A stretch of DNA of 64,000 nucleotides from Voacanga thouarsii (lineage: Eukaryota; Streptophyta; Magnoliopsida; Gentianales; Apocynaceae), in contig JANUWF010002362.1 of assembly GCA_026120185.1 (NCBI GenBank), forward strand, positions 2,693,001 to 2,757,000, read 5' to 3'. The notes below the pieces were generated by a model. The model was not told the origin of the DNA. It saw only the letters and a program-made list of their open reading frames with translations, and did no database searches. Positions 13,566-25,899 of this stretch are shown one piece after another. The position numbers and the translations under genes are program-made. Position 1 is the stretch's first letter. Every line of letters starts with the position of its first letter.

Positions 13566-15202
13566 ATAGAGTCCATTAGTATGGTTATTTATACATATAT
13601 TCATTAGGAGTTGAAGATGAGTGAAGGTGGTAGTGATTGATCATGCTTACCATGAAGGTGTTCTTGGCCTTCTTGAAAATACTAGTTTTTTTTTATCCGA
13701 AGGAGAGGGCTTGATTTCCGAGTTTGATGTCAAAAGTGGTAGGAATGGATTCACAGAAGTGAGTAGGTACAATCTGAATTTTTTTTGAAGAAGAAGATTG
13801 AAGCGGTTTTGGTGGCCTTAGGCAAGAGAAGGTTAGTAGGTGTTCTTGGTGTTCTTGAAGGTTGAAGAGAATGAAGAGGATTGAGGGAGAGCTAGCCAAA
13901 ATTATATGGAAGAAAGTGGCCGAATTGCTTGAGGGGTTTTGGCAACTGAATTTTCTGGTTTGAAAGGAAAAGGAAAGCTGGTTGTTTGAAATCCTAAAAG
14001 AATATTTTAGGGGATCAATTTTGGAAATAAAATATGGTAAGAAGATCTTGGTCAATGGAGAGCTTTTGGAAACTCTAATGGCTCGCTGATTGATTAGTGT
14101 TTTTGCTGGGATGAAAGTTGTGTGAAGGGGCTTAATGGTGGCCGAAAATATGGAGTACAATGGTGGAGGGATTTCTGGTTGTTTGAGAGATGAATTATAG
14201 TAGTTTACTAAATATGATTGCAGGAATTTTGGTCTCCAATCAATGGCTTGATTGGAAGGATTGATGGAGATATTTTAGGAGCAGCCATAGGACTGGTTTC
14301 AAGCAGAATGCTGGAGAAGATGATGGAGCTCAGTTCATGGCTGTTCAAGGGAAGTTTGCATAGAAAAATGGTGAAAGTTCGGTTAAGGCTGACGAAGGAA
14401 GAAAGTTGGAAATTCTGCCCAGTTTTTTTTCGCAAGTTTGATGAAAAATTCTGGGCAGATTTTGCTGCCATTGTTCAGTCAGTTTGCAGAGGTTTTGAAG
14501 GGGTATTTAGAGGTCTTTCAAGGCTGGTTCCAGTCTTCTTTATGGAGGAAAAACGTGGCTAAGATGCTGGGTGAAAAAATGAAAGAATCAGCTTGGTTTA
14601 AGCTCACCAAAGCTGCGAAATTGTCTAGAAAAATTTCCTAGTTTGCACAGCATTTGTGCAGCTCAATTCTAGCTGTGATTTTCAGTCTTCAAGCTGAGTG
14701 GTTTGACCATTGTTCTAGCATAATTTGAGAGGTAAAGGTGGCTGAAAATCTCGACACTTGGACTGGACAAGAAGCTGGAAAATTTTCAGTTTACAACATG
14801 AAGGAAATGAACACAGCTAGGTTGGAGTTTTGAAGGTTCAACCATGGAGATAAATTCTCTTGGGACCCTTCCAAAACTCCTTCCCTTTTTCGGCCACAAG
14901 ATAACTCATTCATAGCCATTTTCAAAACCTAAACCTCATAGAACCTTGCTGAAATTTTTCTGGAATAAAGTTTGCTTGAATAAATTGAACAACTTAATGA
15001 ATTGAGAAGTAAGAAAAACTAAGGATCAAGAAGAGTATGAATTCCCTTAGAAATTTTTGTAGGGCACAAGAGTAGGATTAGAATATTCCTATCATGTCTC
15101 CCCTAGGAAAATACCTCTACTCTTCCCTAAAGCATACAAGGCCGAAAATATAGCATTTCTACACAAAAATAAAATTTAATCATGCTAAAACTCCAATGAT
15201 GG

Positions 15203-15255
15203 AATTTGAACCAAAGACCTCAAGAATTAATTCCAAAGCTCTACCCACTAAACCA
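15203..15255 (-). promoter_or_regulatory. tRNA-like A box/B box module in A2
   Basis: On the minus strand the A box TGGTTTAGTGG spans 15255-15245 and fits TRGYNNARNNG. The B box GTTCAAATT (15211-15203) differs from GWTCRANNC at its last base. The box starts are 44 nt apart, the spacing found in tRNA genes. The module sits about 250 bp into the LTR, as in A3. No acceptor stem is evident, so it is not a functional tRNA gene. Confidence 0.65.
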
Positions 15256-15508
15256 CAACAACTCTTGTTCTTATTTTCTCTCCCAAATATTTTTCCTATT
15301 TAATCCTCAAGCTATCTCTCTATTTTCACTTCAAGCAAAAATTACGATTTTGCCCTTCTTACTCAACAAGCACAAACAAGCCATCTAGGCCACAAACCAC
15401 AAATCCAAAGCACATAAAATCATATAAAAATGTATTTATGCATGCAATAAAATATGATATGCATCCCAACCCCCTTACTCTAAGATTGGTTTCAACTGGG
15501 GTTTCATA

Positions 15509-17305
15509 AAATAGGGAAAGAACAGCATAAAGCACTATCACTGGGCACTCATGCCAAAGAAGAGGAATTAGAAGAGCAATATGCTGGACAAATTAAAGAA
15601 ACTGAAGAGCTGACTGATCAAGGGCTACTAAAGGATTGGAAGTACAAAACCGATCATCCAAAAGAGCAAATTATTAGTGATTCTAGCTATGGAGTTAAAA
15701 CTAGATGGTATTTTGTAGACAACTTTGCTCTACTCTCTAGTATTGAACCTAACTGTATTGATGTGGCCTTGCATGATGATTTTTAGATACTACTATGCAA
15801 GAAGAGCTGAACCAAATTGAGAGAAATTAGGTTTGGAAACTTATCCCTAGACCACTTGATCATCCAATTATTGGTACAAGGTGGGTTTTCAGAAACAAAT
15901 TTGATGAAAATGGGGTGATAATTAGAAATAAAGCTATACTTGTTGTCCAAAGATTCAATCAAGAAGAGGGCATTGACTATGATGAGACATTTGTTCTCGT
16001 TGCTAGATTAGAGTCCATAAGAATGCTCATTACCTTTGCATATTTCAAAAACTTCATGATTTATCAAATTGATGTTAAACGTGCATTTTTAAATAGTTTC
16101 ACTGAAGAGGAGGTATATGTAAAACAACCTTCAGGTTTCATTCATAAGCACTTTCCAAATTAAGTTTTCAAACTCTCAAATGCTCTCTACAGTTTAAAAC
16201 AAGCCCCACGAGCTTGGTATGAAAGGCTTAGTGGATTCTTGCTCTCAAAAGGTTTTTCAAGAGGCTTGATTGATACTATACTATTTATTAAGTCAGAAAA
16301 TCCTGATGATCTTCTCATTGTCCAAATTTATGTTGATGATATCATTTTTGGTGCTACTAATGAATCCTTGTGTAAGATAGTTGCTAAGACTATGTAGCAA
16401 GAATTCGTGATGAGTATGATGGTAGAACTCAACTTCTTCCTCGGGTTGCAAATTAAACAAACTAAGGATGGAATTTTCCTAAATTAAGCTAAGTACGCTA
16501 AGGAATTGCTTAAGAGGTTTGGTATGAACGAAGCCAAAGAAATCAGTACACCTATGAGCACATCTTTAAAGCTTGACAAGGATGAAAAGGGTAAGAAAGT
16601 AGACGAATCAAAATACAGAGGTATGATTGGAAGTTTGTTATATCTTATTGCAAGCCGACGGGATATTATGTTTTCAGTTTATCTATGTGTCAGATTTTAA
16701 TCGTGTCCAATGGAATCTCACTTATGTGCTGTAAAACACATCCTTAGATATTTGGTTGTAACATATGATTATGGGTTATGGTATTCTCATACTAACACCT
16801 TTGATCTTATAGGCTATACTGATACGGACTATACAGGCTGTAAAGTTGAATGAAAAAGCACTAGCGACATTGCCAATTTATCGGACACTCTCTAGTATCA
16901 TGGCATAGAAAAAAATAGTCTTGTGTATCCTTATCCATAACCAAGGTTGAATATATTGCAGCAGTGAGCTACTATGCACAGATTTTGTGGATGAAAAACA
17001 CACTGCTTGATTTTGGTCTCAATTTTGATTGCGTACCTATACTATGTGATAATATAAGTGCAATAAATTTAACAAAAAATCTTGTTCAACATTCTAGAAC
17101 AAAGTACATTAAGGCTAAACATCATTTTATTAGGGATCATGTGCTCAAAGGAGATGTATGTGTTGAATATACCTCAATTGATGAACTGCTTGTAGATATT
17201 TTAACAAAACCTCTGGCTGAAGAAATGTTCAATAATATGATAAGAGGATATTACCAAGATTATGTAACTGATATATTTGCCAAAGATTTCTTGTTTTTAT
17301 TGTAG
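15509..17305 (+). pseudogene. pol: copia reverse transcriptase and RNase H, broken
   Basis: This continues the copia pol after A2. Copia RT blocks appear in order: 'GTRWVFRNKFDENG', 'YDETFVLVARLESIRMLI', 'IYQIDVKRAFLN', 'LYSLKQAPRAWYERL' and the catalytic YVDD at 16329-16340, then 'TPMSTSLKLDKDEKG'. RNase H follows with 'GYTDTDYTG', 'CDNISAINLTKN', 'QHSRTKYI' and 'HHFIRDHV'. Catalytic YVDD and the first RNase H Asp are intact, but stops (for example after 'HKHFPN' and in 'LN*AKYAKELL') and frameshifts prevent translation. The 113-codon piece at 16964-17305 is the last open part. Confidence 0.9.
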
Positions 17306-19470
17306 AACCACTAGAGACACAACTTTTGCACAATGATTTTGGATGTAGCTTTTTGAAGAGTAAATCCAAAACTCATTTTCCAAAACTCTCTCTGTAAAGA
17401 GTTCATTTTTTTTTGGATGACCGTTTTAGATGAAGGTTAAATCTAAAATAAAATTTGATGATTCGTATGTCCTCTAAGAATAACTGTCTCAAGATTATTC
17501 TTTTTGAAATTCATAATAGTAGCGCTTTTTTTAAGATAGCTTTTAAAATATCTGATGAAAAGCTTTTTTCCAATGTACTTGAGTGTACTTATCATCACAA
17601 TCTTCTCGAACATCACAAAAGGTTTTCTCTCTCTTCTCTCCCAATTTCTGAAATCAACCGGACTTCATCTTTCTTCCCTCAATGTTTTTTAAGCTTTTTT
17701 CTTTGAACAACTGAAACCCCAAGTCTTCACCCTCTGATTATAATGGCAAAATCCCTAGAATCAACCAAACCCAAGTCAAAGAAAGCCTAAAAAATCACTC
17801 CAACGATGAAGAAGAAATTGACTACTTCAGAAAAGGAAAAAGAAGTCACTCTCGAACTCTTAGCTTCTTAGACCGACTCTTCTAAATCATCTTCGAAACA
17901 AGAAAGTTTAGAGACCCAGTAACTCGCTTTTTTGATTCTAAAAGTGAATCTGATTTTAATGAATGAGTTTCAAGAAATCGAACAGTGATTGTTGGTTATT
18001 GTTCAAATCCAGTATCTTTTTTGAATTTTACAACTGTGTTAAATATGTTTAAGTCCCTTGGGTGGGGACCTTTGCTATCTATTGATGAAAGATTGTTCAC
18101 TACTCTCGTATGGGAGTTTTATGCTAATCTGAGAAAAAAAGTTGATTAGGGGAAACTGGAGGAGTGTTTATGATCTGGTAGTACACCTCAAGAGTTGGGG
18201 GTAAGAACCTTAAGTTTGATCACTACCTGTTGAACAGAATATGTAAAGTTAGAGATAGCGGGATTCAGTATTTTGAACTGAACAAGTTCCCAGAAGGAAC
18301 TGATCTGTTTGATTTGGGAAAGTTTGAAAATACTTTTACTGGCGAGAAGAGTTTTAAGAACTTGTTGAATGGACCGGGTAAGATTTTGCACCACATGGTT
18401 TCAACCATGGTGGTTCCAAGTTTTGGACATAAAACCTCTATTAACATTATGCAAATGGTGATCATGTTGGCGCTTGCTGAGAATAAGCCAATAAGCTTTA
18501 GGTATCTTGTTGCAAAATTAATGATGCAAACTAGAAATACCTCTAGCAAAGCCCTGCCTTATGGAAACTTACTGACTAAAATGTTTAGATACTGTAGAGT
18601 TGATATGAGTTTTATCACCTCAGCTCCTTAAAAAATGAATGTGTATAGCTTTAAGTCGTTTGAAAGAATGGGATATATGAGAATGGACAATAAGTGGAAG
18701 CTGCTTTGAGATGTAGCTAATGATGAAAAAGAAAAGTTGTTAAAGGTAAAGGCCGAAGGCAAGAGTGCCCTATCTGCTAAAGTAAAGAGAAAGGTTGAGC
18801 TAGAAACTGAAGAAGAATCCTCTACCAAGGGCAAATAGAGAACTCAAGACACAGGCATCAGTTAGAGTATTCTGAAGTAATCAATTTGCTGGTTGTTAAG
18901 GTGGACAACCTTAGTTCAGAAATTCAGATTCTTGGGAATAGGCTTACTGCAATAGAAGAGAAGGACAAAAAGGATGAAACAATGCTTGCTCCATCAGCAA
19001 CATTCCCAGAAAAGGTAACTAAAGAACAAACTGCCACTGAAGAAGAAAAAGAAGCTGTGAAAGAGTAGCAGGATGAGGAAATGATAGCCACTAAATGAGG
19101 AAGGTAGACATCACATATCTAGAAGAATCAACTCCCCCTGCCCCTACTAAAATCCCTATCTCATTTGGAAAAAGACAAAAGCATATGGAAGTTAAGAAAA
19201 AGTCCAGTAGGATTGCTGGACAGCATTCCAGAAAGGGTGTCGGGTCTAAGATAGAGACTGTTCATATTTCCTAAGTGACCATTTTTGTGGACTGATTAAC
19301 AGACTCCCTCTGCCAAAAACTCTTTACTGCTTTTCTGTTAACAATTTCTTTTTTTTGTTCCAGTGTTTGAACATTTTACTTTCTAGTTTTTAGTTACTTT
19401 CTCTGCTCAATATATATCTCTTCTTATCCTAATATTTACTATTTATTCTCCTTATTCTGCATTTTGATTG
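17306..19470 (+). pseudogene. Extra 3' region of SIRE-like element (envelope-like), broken
   Basis: SIRE/Maximus elements carry an additional ORF after RNase H, often called envelope-like. Here a possible start at 17743 gives a Lys/Ser-rich N-terminus, broken by stops. After a frame change, 18230-18631 encodes 133 codons with 'DSGIQYFELNKFPEGTDLF' and 'ALAENKPISFRYLVAKLM', which resembles the retroelement 'putative plant transposon protein' type of domain. The next piece, 18886-19068, resembles a coiled coil (VDNLSSEIQILGNRLTAIEE). No signal peptide or convincing membrane segment was seen. The envelope label is from position and family knowledge, not from a demonstrated fusion protein. Confidence 0.6.
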
Positions 19471-19473
19471 ATG

Positions 19474-19489
19474 ACAAAAGGGGGAGAAA
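19474..19489 (+). promoter_or_regulatory. Upstream polypurine tract of SIRE-like element
   Basis: ACAAAAGGGGGAGAAA follows the envelope-like region, about 1.1 kb before the 3' LTR. SIRE elements commonly have more than one such tract. 19490-20603 between this tract and the second one is non-coding. Confidence 0.7.
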
Positions 19490-20603
19490 TATGGTATCAA
19501 AAATTGATACTAACTACTGGGTTTGTGCATTATTGTGTGTGCACCATTGTGCTATGCTATTGATGATTGTTATTGGATCATGTATTGTTTTGTTATGGAC
19601 TGATGATGAGTGAACTAAATATGGTTATTGTGCATTGTTGTCCTATGGACTGCAATGTACATGTATGTAGACATTAAATATTCCTTAAGATCCTGTGAAG
19701 CACACTATGAAATTCATGTTGGGATTTGGGTTTGATCAAACTAGTATGCTGTGTAATATTTCTTTGTATAAATTGTGATTTTGATTGCTTATCCTATTTT
19801 GGTCAAAGGAGTCTGAAGTGTGTACATAAAGTTATCATTGAGATTTAGGTTGTTGAACAATTTGTTTTGAAAGCTAATTATGATATGCTTTATGTTAAAA
19901 ATCTCAGATGATAAGGATAGTTATTCATATATCTTTCATTGTTCAAATTTTTCCTTGAAGTTTGAAATTTCTTGAGAAAACTAGGCTGGATCAAAATCTC
20001 TAAAAACTCGTTGTTACCTGCACATACATAAGGGGAGTTTTGGACTCTTATTTCTTCAATTCAAAAGTCCAGTCCAAAAATAGGTTTTAAAAAGGATAGT
20101 TTCTGTCTAATTTTACCTTATTTTGGACACATGTTTTTGACATCCAAAACCTTGAAGTCCAAAAGTTTCGTAGTCTCACTCCACCTAGTTTTCGATACCC
20201 TTTTTGGATGTCAAAAATGTAAAGCTAGTTTTTCTCTAAAATCGCATTTTGAGGTCTCATATTCTATATTATTATATGAACTTATTAAGGGGAAGCATGT
20301 CATCTTGTGATTCGTATTCAATACCTCATTGTGTATATATTTATACATTTTTTAATTGTGGCTATTCTCTTAAAGAATAGTCGTATAATGGAAGGAAGAA
20401 GAATATGGAGGTAGGTTGGGCCATAGACTCATTGAGCCATATTTGTAAGTATATGCTAAAATGTTCTTATCTTAATCTCATAAACACTCTTTGAGTCCTA
20501 TAATGAGAGAATGCTTTTCTGTTAAAAATATTCTTGTTTCTTTTGGTCTAACATGTCCGTACTGCTTATTCTTATATCACAATCCCATCAATTTTGTCAT
20601 CAC

Positions 20604-20619
20604 TCAAAAGGAAAAGATT
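20604..20619 (+). promoter_or_regulatory. Polypurine tract next to 3' LTR, decayed
   Basis: CAAAAGGAAAAGATT directly precedes the 3' LTR and follows TTGTCATCACT, the usual SIRE-like context. The typical G run has been lost to A. Confidence 0.65.
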
Positions 20620-21923
20620 AATTAGCTCTAAGGGCATTCTCTTGTGTTTTAACTTATGACAGACATTGATGAGGACTAACTTGTGTGATCTATATGTGAT
20701 AGGACATGTTTGGCCTCAATTCTTCCAAGGTGTGCAAATAAGATTGTTAAGCAATTCTTAAGCAAATGGAATCCAAGAATGGGTGATCAAGTAGAAGACT
20801 GAGCTTAAAGAGATTGCATACAAAGAAGTCCTTATGGAAGAACCTTAGACTAGGAATCGTTGTTAAGGCATTTTCTATGTAAATTCCTATATCTTCTTTA
20901 CCTTATGTTCACTTTATTTCTACCTTGGAGCACACAAACAAAACGTTTTCAAAGTTTTAAGTTTTCAGAATTTTGGATTGAGTAGTTTAGATGACCGTGT
21001 ATCCAAAAGAGTTGTCCAAAACTCTGTGAACAGTGTTAAATCAATTCTACCTAAAAAGTGCCATTTTGGACTTACCTTTTGGATGCACCATCGTCCGATA
21101 CTTGAGTCTAAAACTCTAGAAAATTTGACAGCATGAAACTAGATATTTCTAGCCGTTGGAGCTCTACTTTTTGTTCTTATAAAAGGTTTTAAAACTCGAT
21201 TTTAAATTAGATTTTTGTCTTATCTTTCTAAGAAACACTCTTACTCTCTAGAAAACAAAAATCTCTTTTTTTATAGTGATTCAAAGTGAAATCAAATTAA
21301 TTCAAGAAGGTAAAGGTTGTTTGAGCTCATTTGTTTGTATATTTGCTCAAAAGAGTGAGCTATCTTTGGTTCATTTTCTAAAATTTATTTTTGTGTATCA
21401 AGATTGTGGTGTAAAACCCATTTAGGATAAACCTTGATTTGATGATTGATTGAGAGGTTTCGGTAAAACCAAGTGTGGTGATTCTGTTATGTAATTGGTG
21501 TAGATTAACACCATTAAGTTGGGTGAGTTTTATGAAATCTGGTTGAAAATCCGTAAGTGTGAGCTTAAGGTAGTGGATGTAGATCTTGGTAGATCGAACC
21601 ACTATAAATCTTATATTCTCTCTCTTTACATTTAAATCTTGACAAGCTACTAACTTCTTTGCGTAAAAGTTTTTTTTTTTTAAAATCACTCAAAAGAATT
21701 CTTTATGTTTCTCACCAACCCATCTTCACTCTTGTATTAATTGCATATCATGTGTATAATCTCATTCAGGTTATAGTCAGTCTTTAAGACATTCTAAAAG
21801 TTTCTCTTTGTATCAGTAGAAATCTCTCCGATCTGAAATTCAAAAGATTATCCCAAAATAGATTTTTGAAAAAGCATTTTAAATTTGTCAAAAACCTTAT
21901 TCACCCCCCTCTAAGGTTTTTCA
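20620..21923 (+). repeat. 3' LTR of the SIRE-like element
   Basis: Begins ATTAGCTCTAAGGGC (start uncertain by 1-2 bases because TGTTAGC has decayed) and ends CTCTAAGGTTTTTCA, followed by the TSD AAATT. It keeps about 180 bp absent from the 5' LTR. TATA-like TTATAAAAGG near 21177. Confidence 0.88.
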
Positions 21924-21928
21924 AAATT

Positions 21929-22267
21929 ACTAAATAAAAAATACAAATTGTTTAGGGTATATTCCTAACAACACATCCATACACGTTGTTGAATCCGGTG
22001 GTGACACATGGTTAAATTTTATTGAAAGTTATATGTTCCCAAAGTCCTATTCTAGAATCTATCCCTTCTGAAATCTATAAAGCTTAATGGCTAAAGGAAC
22101 GAATAAAAAAGTACATTTAACCTAAAAATGTAGTGACACGTAGTTGAATTCTATAGTAACACGTAATTGAATTCCAATGAAGGTTAACTGTTCCAGAATC
22201 TATTCATTTAAAATATATGAAACTTAATGGCTAAGGGAGGTATTTAATAGAGAGATAAATACGAAAA
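21929..22267. other. Flanking DNA between the two element blocks
   Basis: No gene. The first 55 bp continue the DNA left of 5763. They include TTAGGGTATATTCCTAACA, which on the minus strand looks like a copia LTR start (TGTTAGGAATATA). The rest is AT-rich with two similar 'GACACGTAGTTGAATTC'-like stretches and no feature I can identify. Confidence 0.5.
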
Positions 22268-24489
22268 GTACATGATAGGAATCTACTCAAGCATGAAGCT
22301 ATAGTAGAAATTTAAGTACATGATATCTAAAGAATGGGAAAGAAATTTAAGTCACATTCCTCGGTACCTCAGGAAACTTCAAATTACAAAGGAGCTCAAA
22401 TGGTATTTCAAACAAGCTAAGCATTCAAAACAAGGACTATGAGGATTGTGAAGAAATGGGTACCAAAATGAAGGCTAAAAAGAGCTTAAAGTGTTACACA
22501 ATTTATATGGAGGGCCAAGGGCATCCATTACAATAATGAGAAAATCAAAGAGATTAAGAAAAGAGTGTAGAAATAGGGGTTGCACTGTAATACCTCGCAT
22601 TTTACCTTTGATTATCTACTACTTGTAATAAGATGAGAATTTATATCAAAGGCCTAAACAAAAGTTGATAAGTGTAATGAGACCAATATTTTGGTATGAT
22701 AATATTTCGTCGGGACCTGGATGTAGTTATTGGATTTGTTTTACCTGTACCCTAAATCTTTGGAAGGATACTATTATTAATAAAATAAAAATCTGAGGGT
22801 ACATTGAGAAGAGAAATTGATAAGTGCGATGAAACGCACGTTTTGGTGTGAATTAAGCTATCCGAGTCACCGGGGGCATTTTCGTCATTTAGACCACGCT
22901 CGCGACTTTGATCGTAAATTTGACCAAATAGAAGGGAATTGAAGAATTTAAGTGTTACTAGTAGATTCAGTGGAATTTTTGGAGTTGAAAGGTGAAATAA
23001 AATATTTTTTCGTTTCGGATCTGATTTTGGTCATTTCTAAAGAAAATAGGAAATCGCGGTTAAAAATGGAGCATATGGCATTTTGTGAGTGGTAGCCCAT
23101 GGACATGTGGAAATTTAAGAGAGGTTGCATGAAGAGTTCATGAAAGACACATGGAATTAAACGATTGCAAAATAAATGAAGAATGATGTGTAATTTTGTG
23201 ATTGAAACACATCACTCGTGGGCCTATTTGATTAAGGTCTTCAGCAATATAATTGGCTAATATTTGGACCAAGAGAAGATGAATGAATGGCTGGAAATTG
23301 GCCAAGAATTTTGTTGGCCTTGCAAGAAGAAATAAGGGAATTTTTGTGGAGTAAATAAAAGTGGTTGGTGTGTAAAATTTTCATTGGAACACACCTATAT
23401 ATTAGCCACCATTTAAAATTTTCTTGGACAGATTTCTAATGAGAATGGTAGTGGGAAGGCTGTTATAACAGCTAGGATTTAGGCCAGCCTTGAAGAAGGA
23501 AAAACAAGAGAAAACATGGAAAGAAAAGTAAGAGAAAAATAGGGAGAAAAAGAAAAAGGAGAGAGAAAGAAAGAAGTGTGTGTGTTCTTGGTGTTCTTGG
23601 AGCAAAATCACTTCAAATAGCCTCAAACATAAGGTAAAATCCTATGCTTCAAGAATTAAAGTTGTAGATTTCATTATGGTGATCATTATGATATCAATCT
23701 TAACATGAAAACATGATTTTCATGTCTTGATTTTAGATTAAAGCTAGTGTTTGTAAACTTTGTGTGTGAACCTTGTATATACCTATGTGTTCTATGTATG
23801 TTGGCTACCTAGAAGCCTTATGGATATTGTTTTGTGTTAAGGAAGAGCCGAATATTTATGGTAGTTTGAAGGATTGCTTTTGGTTGATGAGATGATGACC
23901 AAAGTAGAACAAATATAGAAGTTAGTTGGTTGGAACAATGAATTATACTAGCTTTTGTTTTGAAGAAGTGAATTTGTGTTGAATAAGTGTGACTTTTTTG
24001 AGCCATTGGAATCTGGAAAACATGGAATTAAAGATGATTTGAAGGAAAGTTGAGTGAATTAATGGTTCCAAGGTGTTAAAGGCTAAAGGAAAACAAAGGA
24101 AAGCATGAATAGTAGTTTTGAGGCAAAACTACTGGGGCTGTTATTGACTTGTAACGTGTTATGGGAACTAGAAATCTGAATAAGGCCTATACAAAATTAA
24201 AGTTAAGAGTCTTACGGTTGATTTTTTGTATCATAGAGCCAAATCGGAGTTGTGGATTGGAAGTTATGTGCAAAACAAAATGATGTGTCAAACCAGTGAA
24301 ATTTCAGAAAAGTAATCCGAAAATGGATGAATTTAAGGATGATTAATTGTTTTATTTTGGATTAAATTAAGGTAAAATATGAAGTGAATCCTTTTTATAT
24401 GAAGGGAGAAAGGTTGTGGAAAAAGTAAAATGAAAGAATTGATCAAACGATGAAAAAATGACGTGAACGAAAGTTAAGCATTTTCCTTA

Positions 24490-24580
24490 ACTGTCGGCCC
24501 CGACGGCTAACATTAGTTGAACATCGGCTAAACGTCGGGCATGTTGGCTAGATGTCGGCTAACCATCGTCTATTTTTTTG
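24490..24580 (+). repeat. GTCGG-rich imperfect array in family C LTR (C1)
   Basis: Repeated variants of 'CGTCGGCTAAC' (GTCGGCCCCGACGGCTAAC, ATCGGCTAAACGTCGGGC, GATGTCGGCTAACCATCG). Equivalent arrays of different length lie at about 39735-39825, 53901-53958 and 56107-56150 in the other family C LTRs. GC content is much higher than the surroundings. Confidence 0.75.
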
Positions 24581-25699
24581 GCCAAATACGATTTGATCCG
24601 AAAATGATATTTGGTATAGGTTTATCAGTAAACAGCTAACAGAACGGTGAAAATGATAGAAACGGTGGTCGAACGGCCATGAACGGAAAGAGTTGCTTAG
24701 GACACGAGGTGAGTCCCTTTGATTTCTAAAACCTTTTGAAAGTTAGTGTGCTTCACATTTCCATAAAATGATATGTTTTATGCCATTTTGGAAATCTCTG
24801 AATAAGTTTAAGGTTTATCTGAGCAAGAATTATGTTATGCAATTTTGGGCTCAATTGAACATCATAATTGGCTTGGAAACTTTACTGGATGATTGAAACA
24901 TGAATTTTGAAAATTTAGTCCTTTTAGATTAAATATTTAGAATTTTTAGAAAATGGTAAATTTTGGAATCAGGTATTCGTAAATTGGTTGGTCCCTTATT
25001 GGAACATTTTATGAAAATATGTTTAGAAACTTTGAATTTAATCCACTTTTGGGGTTACAATTCTAGATTTTTTGAAATGAGTTCCTTTTGGAATCGAGTA
25101 TTTAGAAAATGATCCAAATGTCCTTATTGGAATGTTTTATGAAAACATTTGGAATTGGGTATTTGGTAAATGATCGAAATATCCTTATTGGAATTCTTGT
25201 GAATATTTTTCAAATCAGGTAAGGGCAAAATGACCCAAATATCCTCGAAAAGTCTTTTGGAATCGGGCACAGGTAAAATGACCCGAAAGCCCTTAGAAAA
25301 TAATTTTTGTGATCAAGTACGGGGAAAATGACCCAAATACTCTTGGAAACATGTCTTGATATGTGAACAGAACTCTTTATCCTGTTTCAGCATGATTTTG
25401 GGAAATAATCTCTCGTGATGAGATTGGCTTTTGGAAAATAACCTTTTTATCCCTGAAATTATTTTATTGGCATATTGTGCCATGGAATGAATTGATTGGC
25501 TCTACGAAATCTATGTAAATAATGATCTAACTTGCGAGTCAGTGGGATTAAATTCTGAAAAATAATGTTTTGTCCCTAATATGGTTTTCTTGATATGGAA
25601 AAATGGTTTCTTGATATGGTCAAGTACGAGCCTTTTTGGATTTGGAAACATGATGCATAATATGAATCTTGAATTCTTGATTTCTTGAACTTGACAATC

Positions 25700-25899
25700 C
25701 TTGAATACCTGGGGTATGCACTAACTTGAATTCCTGGCATATGCACTAACTTGAAGTCCTAGCGTATGCACTAACTTGAATACCTCGCATAAGCGCTAAC
25801 TTGAATTCTTAGCGTAAGCACTAACTTGAATTCCTAGCATAATCACTAACTTGAATACCTAGCATATGCACTAACTTGAATGCCTGGCGTAAGCACTAA
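25700..25899 (+). repeat. 25-bp minisatellite, 8 units, private to C1
   Basis: Eight tandem units of about 25 bp with consensus near CTTGAATTCCTAGCATATG followed by CACTAA. The units vary mainly at the middle and end positions (GGGGTATGC, GGCATATGC, GCGTATGC and so on). A ninth, broken unit begins at 25900. No corresponding array appears at this point in the other family C LTRs. Unspaced, so not a CRISPR array. Confidence 0.92.

Larger units (their letters stand above)
9489..15508 (-). mobile_element. Family A giant LTR, solo copy A2 (minus strand)
   Basis: On the minus strand it starts at 15508 (TATGAAACCCC, against TGTGCAACCCC in A3) and ends at 9489 (GGGGTGTTACA). A perfect 5-bp duplication AAATA flanks it at 9484-9488 and 15509-15513, inside the copia pol. 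Without the nested Angela-like LTR and that LTR's TSD it is about 4.34 kb, against 4.15 kb for A3. No internal region or second LTR is present, so it is a solo LTR. The canonical TG start has become TA, a single transition. Confidence 0.9.
5768..21923 (+). mobile_element. Full-length, decayed SIRE-like Ty1/copia retrotransposon
   Basis: The element has two LTRs, a degenerate tRNA-Met PBS, copia gene order (gag, protease, integrase, RT, RNase H), an extra region after RNase H and two PPTs. It is flanked by the perfect 5-bp duplication AAATT at 5763-5767 and 21924-21928. The net length without nested DNA is about 10.1 kb. The extra 3' region and the PPT style are typical of the SIRE/Maximus lineage, though assignment is from residue patterns only. 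Nested inside are A2 and, within A2, an Angela-like solo LTR. All coding regions carry stops, frameshifts or deletions, so it is not autonomous. Confidence 0.9.

Noticed and set aside
25700..25899. CRISPR-like array
   Set aside because: Units are contiguous without spacers, imperfect, and lie in a plant LTR.
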